NCBI RefSeq assembly: GCF_037975245.1
Contig: NC_092579.1
Span: 18,039,678 to 18,103,677 of the forward strand
Reading direction: 5' to 3'
Source: Apostichopus japonicus
Taxonomy: Eukaryota; Echinodermata; Holothuroidea; Aspidochirotida; Stichopodidae
DNA: 64,000 bases
Shown here: one piece after another, positions 22,508 to 32,637 of the stretch
Numbering within the stretch: the stretch's first letter is position 1
Layout: the number at the start of each line of letters is the position of its first letter
The notes under the pieces: generated by a model
Seen by the model: only the letters and a program-made list of their open reading frames with translations
Databases searched by the model: none
What the model was told of the DNA's origin: nothing
Translations under genes and position numbers: made by a program

Positions 22508-22926
22508 GGTACACACCGCCATGTCATGTCAACAAACTTATCGTTTTGAAAACGTGTTGGTTAATATTGACAATATAGCAGGGAATTATATGACATGCAT
22601 ATCTATGAACAACTGTCTGTATAGTAGATATAGACAGAAAGACAAACAAACAGACAGACAGGCAGTATTTACTGCATAGTCATAAAAGCCGGAGTTGGCT
22701 TAATGAGATTATTTGTTGTACCATAATACAGCTAGGGTCGGTTTAACTGCTGCACTCTGATATACTACTATACAGTATATTAAGTGACATAGTCTTCATC
22801 ATATATACAACCCGTAACAAAGGTTAAATATATGATTTCAACGATACTGTTTCATAACGGTATCTATTTTATCTTACTTACGCATATATATCATTATCAC
22901 TGGCAGCTGTATATTTGGGAATAATT

Positions 22927-23386
22927 CAAGGGCGGCGGAACCGGGGGGGCACAGGGGGCACGTGCCCCCCCCCCACTTTTCCTCAGGGTTAAAAATGTGC
23001 CCTTTTTCTACATAAAAATTGAGGTGTCTCAAGTTAGCAAGAGGCCAGGGAACCGGAATGAACACTCGGGAAGGGCCGTTTCTGGCCATCTGAGGGGTTT
23101 GTAAAACCAAAAATTTTCTTGTACGCTCCGCGCCAACCGATGGTGGCGCTCCGCTCAGATAGTCGTGCATACAACTTTGGATATTGCAGAGCTAGTATGC
23201 ATATTTTCTATGAAAGGGGTGGGGGGAGGGGGGCGTTGATGGAGTGATGTGTATACGCAAAAAAGATAATACAATAAGAGTTATAAAGGGTACTAAATAT
23301 AAGGCTACATCAGTCCAATCGAATTTCTGCAAAGTGCCCTTTGATGTCGGTGCCCCCCCAGATTAAAAGTGCTTCCGCCGCCCTTG
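22927..23386 (+). mobile_element. hAT-like nonautonomous element, CAAGGGCGGCGG family
   Basis: A complete 460-bp element with ends CAAGGGCGGCGGAACCGG and GCTTCCGCCGCCCTTG and an exact 8-bp duplication GAATAATT at 22919-22926 and 23387-23394. It includes a GGGGGCACGTGCCCCC palindrome near the left end and the shared hairpin module at about 23119-23163. A partial sister copy lies at 28425-29058. Confidence 0.92.
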
Positions 23387-23394
23387 GAATAATT

Positions 23395-24392
23395 TCAGGG
23401 TTAAGTTTTGTCAACAATTCGTATACTTTTGGAAATCAAAGTATAGTAGAATTTGCCACTCTTGTATTCAAGAAATTTTAATCAAGTACCAAGTACTTCT
23501 GATTAATTTAGGCTCTGTGTATTAAGTACCAAAGTCCGGAGTGCATGCTGCTTTTTAGGGTCCGAGTGTACCAGTGTCTGAGTACCAATTACGAGCACTT
23601 TTGTACGTTTCGAGTACTTTTAATTTATTCTTATATTGATAACTGCATGCTCCCTTGTGGTTATATTTCTTAAACAAATGTAACATTTACATGTGATGAC
23701 TTTGCTCGGAAATTGATATTGTGTGTCAGAATCAGGTTGTCCCCATATTACCAGCAAACTGGCAGTAAACAAGCGACTTCGTGATGCGTAAACAATGGTA
23801 ATAATGCAATCATGCAACTAGGTATTCCGTACGTTAGCAAGTGTATACATCTTCGCACATCCGATACGTATGTACTGCACTTGGTAGTATGCTAGGCTAG
23901 AAGACTACATGTACGGTATACTACTGGAGTAGAGGTGCAAAGTATATGAATACAATGAAGTGCCCAAAGGATCGACAAAGTAGTTGTAACGTCAGCTTTC
24001 CGAGACCTGATGCCTTACATACGTATGCTCGTATTGCGCATAAGTCCTCGCATTGAACGAGTAACAAGTCAGTTTAATCAAGTACAAGCACGAGTACTTA
24101 ATCATCCGAGTACCTTTCACCTAGTACCTGCAAAACGGTACTCTAGTAGTATACTTGAGTACCGTTTTGTACATTTCGAATACTACACCACTGGAATAAT
24201 TGTAGGTTGAATCGCTAGTCAATGAATGCTGATTAATAGATAACGAATTAAAATTAAAAAAGCCACGTATGAAATTTATCTTAATGAAACATCAGGTTTA
24301 TCAGTTTATTGTACAGAAAGACTGTACGGAGGGAATGTTTCTATATACCTGCACAAATATAAATTGAAACAACACACAAAACCGTATAGTGA
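23395..24392. other. No gene seen
   Basis: AT-rich sequence with many GAGTAC and AAGTAC words (about 23420-24190), which may be a decayed local repeat. No coding exon or complete element. Confidence 0.45.
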
Positions 24393-24400
24393 GTTGTTAC

Positions 24401-25487
24401 CAGTGGCGGCGGAACCGGGGGGGGGGCTTAGGGGGGCTCAGCCCCCAATGAAAAAGTTGAGCGGGCAAATGCATGATAAGCCCCCCAATATTTATCAAGG
24501 CTCCGAAACGTGCATCTGCCCATTTCAATGCATACTTGTCGATCTGTCCGATGCACACGTATAGGTGTAATAATTTTAGTAATTGCTAGGGGACCCTGGT
24601 CCCTCGGCCCGTCCCCTGGCTATAGACCACATTGTCACCCCAACCGCGTCTTCACGCCCCGTGAAAAGTGGAAGCAGTTAGTGTGAGTACCGGTAAGCGT
24701 AACACAACTTCGTCTTAGGCCAATGACTTGCCTCATTTCAGCCAGTTCTCCAACATCCCCTTACTTAGTGGCGAAGCGTCCATATATACAGTGAGGGGGC
24801 GGATCCCCCCCCCCCCTCCTGACGGACTCGAATGGACTGCTGGCGCCCTTTTCAGCTTTTCACTACTTTAAACTTATTCGCGATTATTGACTATTTTATT
24901 GCGCTCTCATATACCTATTGACATTTGTCATATTCTGTTGGTGTAATTTTCCGACAAAATGGCGACGACACCTATTTGTTCTCCGTTTATCTGCAAATTA
25001 GCAAGGCCCGGAAAGGGTCATTTCCTGCAATCTAGGGAGTAACTTTACTCAAAAAATTTCTGTACGCTCCGCGCCAACCTGTGGTGGCGCTCCGCTTAGA
25101 TAGTGTCGAAAGCGCCCCTACAGACCATTCTTGCCCCCTGACCAATACCCCTAGCTCCGCCACTGCCCTTACTACACTCAAAAACGTCTTTGCGAGTACA
25201 CTACGAGTGATAGCTACTCTCTTAAAACACCATCGAATATACAAATTACAATGTTTTTACAGACTTTTACGTGCAATCTGAGAAATTGCAGGCTTCAGAC
25301 CCATATTTTAGGGCTAGGTATTCGCAGCATAAAACACTCGGGAAGTGCCGTTTCCGGCCATCTGGGGGTTTGAAAAAACCCAAAATTTTCTTGTACGCTC
25401 CGCGCCAACCGATGGTGGCGCTCCGCTTAGATAGTCTCCACACATTAGCCCCCTCCCCCCAATAATTTGTCCGTTCCGCCGCGCCTG
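24401..25487 (+). mobile_element. Composite hAT-like element, copy A
   Basis: Ends CAGTGGCGGCGGAACCGG and GTTCCGCCGCGCCTG with an exact 8-bp duplication GTTGTTAC (24393-24400 and 25488-25495). The length is 1087 bp, including a complete 400-bp MITE of another family at 24766-25165. It carries the shared hairpin module twice, once in its own body (about 25391-25435) and once in the nested element. A second copy of the same composite lies inverted at 31551-32637. Confidence 0.92.
24766..25165 (+). mobile_element. hAT-like MITE, CAGTGGCGGAGC family, copy 2 (nested)
   Basis: 400 bp; the left end reads TAGTGGCGAAGC (first base changed), the right end GCTCCGCCACTG. Exact 8-bp duplication CCCTTACT (24758-24765 and 25166-25173). 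It is inserted inside the composite element at 24401-25487. Confidence 0.92.
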
Positions 25488-25495
25488 GTTGTTAC

Positions 25496-26816
25496 ATCAG
25501 GGAGACAGTGTAAATTTACACTTATTTTTTTCACGTGATTTCCATAACTTCTTCATACATTCGTAGTGATTCGATAGAATCATTATCAAGCTATAGTCAC
25601 TCTGCTTAGTTCGTTTAATTGTTTGATTATCTTTCAAGGACTAAGCCTATCCTGTTGTTCATGTTAAAAGTTGAAAGAACATTATTTGTTTGAGTTAATT
25701 AGAATGTAAAACAAAAAAAGTCACTCATTTTAGCCCTAAAGGATGCAATCTAGAGATATAAGCATATCATGTATCGTCTAATATCTTGACAACCAGAGCA
25801 GCTACATATAGCACCATTACTGACTACAATAGTACTCATTTTTGTATTTAGAATATATAAACATTTAACAGCGCAAAACTTATGTCTAATGTCATCCTTT
25901 CACGTATATAAATCTCATCTGCGGGGAAATGTCGAATTGTAAAGGTTCCACGCAGCCTGTAGGCCTACGGTAGCGTGCGAGTTGGGTATGAAAGATACCG
26001 GCTTTGCCCAGTATGAGCACGTTTTAAATGTCATATAAGAAGGGCATACAGGAACAGCAGGTATGTAGTAATGTGCAAGGTCAAGGTATATAAGAGAAGT
26101 CAACGTCGAGACATTTGCGTTTCTTGAGGTTTATAATTTGTTCACCTGACCTAAATAAAAACAAATATGCCAATGCGGCGGGTCAGAGACTTAAACCGGT
26201 AAGCCAATCCGTCCATGCTCCTGCCCAAATTAAAGCCTGTGTTGGGCTCCTATACTATGGTGATAATTAAACAATACATAAAATGGCATTATTATATTCA
26301 TACCTATACGGTTCGCACCCCATATCGATAAGAGCGCCCGAAGGCTAAGTTTTCAACGGGTCACAGACTCACAGTCAGGCATAATCACTAGTGATGATGA
26401 TAACACAATGGCACGCCAAAAGGAACCAAAAAGATAATAATCTTTATTTTCCACACCGCTCTTCACATGCAAAACAGGGTAGCTGAAAATACGAAACTTG
26501 CAGATTATACCACTATCGACGCCCATGTATGCTTTTTAATTTTTATATGCAGATTGGTATCAAAAATAATATACCATTAAAAATTCAATGTTTCCGCATC
26601 AAGTCACTTCTTTGCTAATTTAGAAGGCCTTGGATAAACATGTCTAATGCTGGTATCATCGTTTGGAACTTTCTTTAGGGAAATCCGAACCATTACACCT
26701 CACTTCAAGATTTCAAGTTTATACTGTATGTTCAAAAGCAGTCTATTGTACCGAATGCATATGCGGCCAAGCCCCAAAAATATATAAACCATAATATATA
26801 TAGAAGACAACAATTT
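25496..26816. other. No gene seen
   Basis: AT-rich sequence without supported exons or complete elements. Short frames on both strands have no domain signature. Confidence 0.5.
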
Positions 26817-27480
26817 GAAACGAAAAACAAAAATTTTAAAACAAAAATATTAAAATCGAAAAACAAAAATTTCAAAAACGAAAAAAATTTTAAAACGAAA
26901 AACAAATATTTTAAATCGAAAAACAAAAATAATTAAAACAATAACAAAATTGTAGAACGAAAATATATATTTGTTATTGTAGTCACACATTCACAAACAT
27001 TTGGATCTGACTGTGCAAGTGTGAGTAGACTTTCGATGAGAGTTCTGAAAGTCTCGGCATGGTGATCGAGACAGCCTTATTGCAGCATGCATGGTTATCC
27101 TATGCTGAATTCAGGCAATTCTATGCTTTTGAAAACGATATTATGTTTTTCGTCTTAAAATGATAGTTTTTCGTTTTAATATATTTGTTTTCGTTTTAAT
27201 ACTTTAAAAAAAAATTAAACAAAACGAAAAACAAATAATTTACAACGAAAAACAAAAAAATATTAAACCAACAACAAAATTGTAAAACGAAAAGAAAAAA
27301 AATTAATGTCGTTTTAATTCTAATTTTGAAAACGATATTATGTATTTTCGTTTTAAATTTATTGTTTTTCGTTTTAATATTTTTGTTTTCGTTTAAATAT
27401 TTTTGTTTTCGATTTAAAATTATAGTTTTTCGTTTAATTTTTTTTTTCGTTTTAAAAATTGTGTTTGTTGTTTTGAAATG
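26817..27480. repeat. AAACGAAAAACAAA repeats in both orientations
   Basis: A-rich copies of about AAACGAAAAACAAAAATTT run along 26817-26965 and 27208-27305, and the complementary T-rich form (TTTTTCGTTTTAAT) runs along about 27130-27200 and 27305-27470. The alternating orientation could fold into long A-T hairpins. Apparent 100-144 codon frames over it, rich in Phe/Leu or Lys/Asn, are products of the repeat. Confidence 0.75.
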
Positions 27481-28236
27481 TTTGTTTGTCATTTCATATT
27501 TTTTGTCTTGTAAGTATATCAACAGGATTGTTCAATATATATTGAAGTGGATCCACACACAATGCATGTATCAAGTTTATGCAAGCAGCTCTCCCAGTGG
27601 CGTAGCTACGGGGGGGCCTGGGGGGGCCGAGGCCCCCATGAAATCGGCTGGCCCCCCACTGGCCCCCCACTGGGGATGGGGTAAAAAAAAATGTAAAAAA
27701 AAAAAAAAAAACTCATCAATGCCATTCACTAATATTTTTTGTTCAATAATTTGGGAATAATAAATTGGGAGTTACACAATTTTCTCGTCTGCATCTGGCA
27801 GAATAAGAATAATACAATATCTGTAGTAATCATGAGAATGGTCACACAGCATGGCATGGCAATGGTCGATGCGATGATTGCGACCATACACCACGAACCT
27901 TGTTGTGCTGCGCGATATCGATATCTACCAATACATGTAATCGGTCATCGATTGGCACAAAAACCCAGATTCTGATGACAGCTGCCTCAAGAAACCCAAT
28001 AAATGGCCTAATTAGCACCGAGCCACCATTATCATTACCGAAACATCGATGCGTGTTAGTCTTCCATCCCCTTCCTCTAATGCTATTTAAGTCCACATGT
28101 GGGCATATCCTACAAACCTACCGGTAGCCCACAGGGGTTTGAGTTGGGAGAAAGGCCTTGACACCTTGAAACGACAAATGATGCCAACCATAGGCGTACG
28201 AGGCGGGGGGGGGGGGAGCAGACTGCCCCCAAATTT

Positions 28237-28358
28237 CCAGAGGACAAATTCGGGCAAAAGTCCTGAAAAATTCGGGCAGCCTAAGAGGAGAAAAAAAAAA
28301 TTTCTCCTTTTAGGCTGCCCGAATTTTTCAGGACTTTTGCCCGAATTTCTTGTCCTCT

Positions 28359-28360
<2 letters not shown>
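28237..28360. repeat. 124-bp near-perfect palindrome
   Basis: Two arms of about 59 bp (28237-28295 and 28302-28360) are inverted copies around a short A/T spacer. The left arm begins CCAGAGGACAAATTCGGGC; the right ends GCCCGAATTTCTTGTCCTCTGG bar a base or two. It would form a strong hairpin and probably arose by fold-back duplication inside the element. Confidence 0.9.
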
Positions 28361-28423
<63 letters not shown>

Positions 28424-28424
28424 C
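28361..28424. repeat. (TA)n microsatellite
   Basis: A TA tract joining the palindrome to the truncated CAAGGGCGGCGG-family element. It replaces that element's first ~13 bases. Confidence 0.9.
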
Positions 28425-29058
28425 CGGGGGAAAAAGGGGGCACGTGCCCCTCCCCCACTTTTCCTCAGGTTAAAAATGTGCCTTTCTTTCTACATAAAAA
28501 TTGAGGTGCCTCAAGTTACCAAGAGGCCAGGGAACCAGAATGAACACTCGGGAAGGGCCGTTTCCGGCCATCTGAGGGGTTTGTAAAACCAAAAATTTGC
28601 TAGTACGCTCCGCGCCAACCGGTGGTGGCGCTCCGCTCAGATAGTCGTGCATACAACTTTGCAAATCCTGGCTTAGCCCGTGACTATTAACGAATTTCTG
28701 TGAGTCAAACTCAAAACATTTTCGAATGGAAACAATTGTTAAGATATTAACAAGAAAAAAACTCTAATTCGGAAGATTCCTACATTAGCAACTAGCTTGA
28801 TTTCACCTCATTTTGTCTCAAAAGAAAACTTGTTCCTTGTTTCCCAATTTGCGCATTGGATATTGCAGTGCTAGTATGCATATTTTCCTTGAGGGGGGGG
28901 GGGGGGGCGTTGATGGAGTGATGTGTACACAAATAAGATAATACAATAAGAGTTATAAAGGGTAGTGAATATAAGGCTGCATAAGGCTGAATTTCTGCAA
29001 AGTGCCCTTTGATGTCGGTGCCCCCCCCCCCAGATTAAAAGTGCTTCCGCCGCCCTTG
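28425..29058 (+). mobile_element. Innermost CAAGGGCGGCGG-family element, left end lost
   Basis: From CCGGGGGAAAAAGGGGGCAC to CTTCCGCCGCCCTTG it matches the complete copy at 22927-23386, including the CACGTG palindrome and the hairpin module (about 28601-28645), but it is longer by an insertion around 28665-28855. The left terminal repeat is missing at the TA tract. GCCCTTG at 29052-29058 is the right end. Confidence 0.85.
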
Positions 29059-29923
29059 ACCTGGATATCCCCGACATGAGTGTATAAAAGAAACATTTTC
29101 TTTTTCATGGATGGTGGGGGGGGGAGTGCCTACAAGCCTAGAAGTACAGGTTTATCATATTCTTTGTTATATTTTATCCTTTTTTCTGAGACAAATTGCA
29201 GTCTCACCCGACACAGCGACATTATCCCGCCTGTCGTTGAACAATGTATGTTTTTCTGGAGGTAGCTGAGTACTGTGTTAAAATAATAAATAAGGTAACT
29301 AAATATAGGAGCTTAAAAAATATACTGTCCCATTTTTCCCCTTCAAAGTGATGTTACCATTTTTTCTTCTTCAAATTTACCAAATTTTTGGGGAATTGTA
29401 AATTTCTAAAACGTGAGATTATAAAATAAAAAATGTTTAGATGCAACTTGCAAGGCCTCAGAAGTGCCGTTTCCGGCAACCTGAGAGGCATTGTGTGCCA
29501 AAAATTTTCTTGTACGCTACGCGCCAACCGATGGTGGCGCTCCGCTTAGATAGTGTCACAGGAACTTTCAGGCACAAAAAGTTCTGCCCCCCCAAACTGA
29601 AATGGTCCCGTACGCCTATGATGCCAACTTCCCTCAAGTTAAAAGTCTGGCTGAGTTGGCAAGGCCAGTCAGCATGAAAGAGAAAAAACTTTTTTTTGCA
29701 TTTCTGTCACCAAAGTTGCACATCTTTTTGGTTGCTATTTTGCCACACAGGTGCCATCTCCTGCGATCTGGGGGGTTTTGAAATCTCAAATTTTCTCTGT
29801 ACGCTCCGCGCCAACCAAGGTTGCGCTCCGCTCAGATAGTAACCTCCGGCCCCCCCCCCACAAGAAAGAACATCCCCCCATGGCCCCCACTCAAAAAATC
29901 CTAGCTACGCCACTGAGCTCTCC

Positions 29924-31550
29924 TCCTTGAATGACCATGATTACTATAGTTTTTCAGACTTGGTTGACTCTGTTGAAGTTTGGGCAACAAATTGTCAAAA
30001 GGTACATGGTAAAATGTCATCACTGCTAGTAAATATGCTAATATTTAATCAAGATGCAGTTTTCTATAACTCTCAAAACACACTTTTTTGCCAATGATAA
30101 ATGCTTTAATCTGATTCGATCCAGACTTGCCAATAAACCTGCAGAATTCTTTTGAAAAAGTTGAAGGTAATTGCTGGAGGTTTGTTCTTGTCTTTGGTAC
30201 ATACAAGTGTGCTTTGATAATTCTCTTCTATATGGGTGGGAAAACTGCAATGCATTGCGTGTAGTGCTACCATATATGGTGTACTAATTTTAGACAGGAG
30301 CATATACTACAAACCACTTGCTATTTGCAGAATCTAGCTGTTACTTGATATAATGTAGGCAAAGTGTCCTATCCTGACATGTTTAAAGCTTGTACCCATT
30401 CAAGTAATTTTTTTCATCCATAAAAGAGCATGATCTTTGTGTGCTGATTCATCTACTTGCACTTATTATAAGCCTGAACTACAATACAAATCAATATTAC
30501 AGGCAACCGGTTTTTAGTGAATTAATATGGGACAACCGTTAGATGAACCACACATGAGTGTTCATCTAATGCGACTATCATATCCCGAGTGAACTGTTCA
30601 CAGTTACGCGTTACTTACGCGATACTGCAAATAAAGGAAACACTGTTAACAAACAATCACACTTACCAGAAGGAAGGACAGGATTATGTAAGTTCAGTCA
30701 ACTGTGGACAGGATTAACGGAAGGTTTCAGCTCGTACCGGCCGCAGTGGAGAGGTTCGAATTTCCTAACTTGCACAGCATGTACAGCGATAGTGCATATT
30801 GATTATACAAATGCTAATTGGCTATACGGTTGGTAGAATGCCGTCCGATTTCAGCCATGTAGTATTATCGTCTGCAACAGAAAACACATATACGTTGGTC
30901 AAGGTCTACAGCCTTATCAAAGCGGTTTGGAATAGCATTTTTCTACCTGCATACTGTCGAGAATAACTTTTCTCGTTCCCTTTACAGCGTGCTCAATCAA
31001 TGCCTCGGTCGATTGCAAGCATCACATCACAGTGGTTATTGACTATGTTGCGTAATAATAACGCCAGGATTGTTGTGATTGTTCGGTAACCATAACGTGC
31101 ACCACTAGATCTGCTATCCGATATCGACAGGAAAAGATAAACCGCAATGTGCGCTCTGGGCTACGATAAATATGGTGGGAAACCAATGATGTTTATGCAG
31201 AGGTTAATTTGAGCAATGGCGCCATTTCTTAACACAAGTGCTGAGTTAAGGCTTCTATGAGGATATTGTTAGTCATAAAGATCAAAAAGCGGCTGGGCTG
31301 TTCATTCGAGAGGAAGCTATAGTGCTTACTAGGGTTAAATCTCTTCCCAAAAAATGTAAGTCGGAGATCTGTGTAGTGCGTTAGTATCATAGGAATTAAA
31401 TCAAACAGCTCCAATTGATTTGTGTTAGCTCCGTGAGGGGGTGCAAATGTCCAAAGGCCCGTCCCAAACCCCACACGGTATGGTATTCATACTTCATGAA
31501 CGACTAGGGGGTACATACGAAATTTGGGCCAGGCCTTAGTTTTGGTCAAA
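29924..31550. other. No gene seen; one half of a dispersed direct repeat
   Basis: AT-rich, no supported exons. A small hairpin TTAGATGAAC...GTTCATCTAA is at about 30538-30570. Bases about 31405-31490 (CTCCAATTGATTTGTGTTAG, then TGCAAATGTCCAAAGGCC) recur in the same orientation at about 32728-32815, on the other side of the composite element. Confidence 0.5.
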
Positions 31551-32637
31551 CAGGCGTGGCGGAACGTAAAATTATTGGGGGGGGGGGCTAATGTGTGGAG
31601 ACTATCTAAGCGGAGCGCCACCATCGGATGGCGCGGAGCGTACAAGAAAATTTTGGGTTTTTTCAAACCCCCAGATGACCGGAAACGGCACTTCCCGAGT
31701 GTTTTATGCTGCGAATACCTAGCCCTTAAATATGGGTCTCAAGCCTGCAATTTCTCAGATTGCACGTAGGCCTAAAAGTCTGTAAAAAGTACATTGTAAT
31801 TTGTATATTCGATGGTGTTTTAAGAGAGTAGCTATTACTTGTAGTGTACTCGCAAAGACGTTTTTGAGTGTAGTAAGGGCAGTGGCGGAGCTAGGGGTAT
31901 TGGTCGGGGGGGCAAGAATGGTCTGTAGGGGCGCTTTCGACACTATCTAAGCGGAGCGCCACCACAGGTTGGCGCGGAGCGTACAGAAAATTTCTGAGTA
32001 AAGTTACTCCCTAGATTGCAGGAAATGACCCTTTCCGCGGGCCTTGCTAATTTGCAGATAAACGGAAAATAAATAGGTGTCGTCGCCATTTTGTCGGAAA
32101 ATTACACCAACAGAATATGACAAATGTCAATAGGTATATGAGAGCGCAATAAAATAGTCAATCATCGCGAATAAGTAAAAAGTAGTGAAAAGCTGAAAAG
32201 GGCGCCAGCAGTCCATTTGAGTCCGTCAGGGGGGGGGGGCCTCCGCCCCCTGACTGTGTATATGAACGCTCCGCCACTAAGTAAGGGGATGTTGGAGAAC
32301 TGGCTCAAATGAGGCAAGTCATTGGCCTAAGACGAAGTTGTGTTACGCTTACCGGTACTCACACTCACTGCTTCTACTTTTCACGGGGCTTGAAGACGCG
32401 GTTGGGGTGACAATGTGGTCTATAGCCAGGGGACGGCCCGAGGGTCCCCCAGCAATTACTAAAATTATTACACCTATATAGTATACGTGTGCATCGGCCA
32501 GATCGACAAGTATGCATTGAAATGGGCAGATGCACGTTTCGGAGCCTTGGTAAATATTGGGGGGGGGGGGGCTTATCATGCATTTGCCCGCTCAACTTTT
32601 TCATTGGGGGCTGAGCCCCCCGGTTCCGCCGCCACTG
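31551..32637 (-). mobile_element. Composite hAT-like element, copy B
   Basis: An inverted copy of 24401-25487 with the same length of 1087 bp, carrying the same nested MITE. Ends CAGGCGTGGCGGAAC and GGTTCCGCCGCCACTG. The flanking 8-bp duplication is TGGTCAAA on the left (31543-31550) and GGGTCAAA on the right (32638-32645), one mismatch. The flank differs from copy A's, so this is an independent insertion of the composite. Confidence 0.9.
31880..32279 (-). mobile_element. hAT-like MITE, CAGTGGCGGAGC family, copy 3 (nested)
   Basis: 400 bp nested in composite copy B, with the duplication AGTAAGGG on both sides (31872-31879 and 32280-32287). This is the reverse complement of copy 2's CCCTTACT, so both nested copies descend from one insertion. 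It shares copy 2's altered end (CCACTA). Confidence 0.92.

Larger units (their letters stand above)
28189..29620. mobile_element. Middle hAT-like element, CATAGGCGTACG family
   Basis: Perfect 12-bp terminal inverted repeats CATAGGCGTACG and CGTACGCCTATG, with an exact 8-bp duplication ATGCCAAC at 28181-28188 and 29621-29628. It lies inside the 27595-29915 element and holds a foldback palindrome, a TA tract and a CAAGGGCGGCGG-family element. A shared hairpin module is at 29511-29554. Confidence 0.9.
27595..29915. mobile_element. Outer hAT-like element holding nested elements
   Basis: Ends CAGTGGCGTAGCTACGGGGG and CTAGCTACGCCACTG, with an exact 8-bp duplication AGCTCTCC at 27587-27594 and 29916-29923. 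It is 2.3 kb long because another element (28189-29620) sits inside. Its own body has a shared hairpin module copy near 29799-29841 (degenerate). No transposase is recognisable. Confidence 0.9.

Noticed and set aside
22228-22578. 116-codon frame with a hydrophobic N-terminal segment as a small membrane protein
   Set aside because: Most of it lies inside a TTAA-flanked MITE and runs past its right end; more likely fortuitous.
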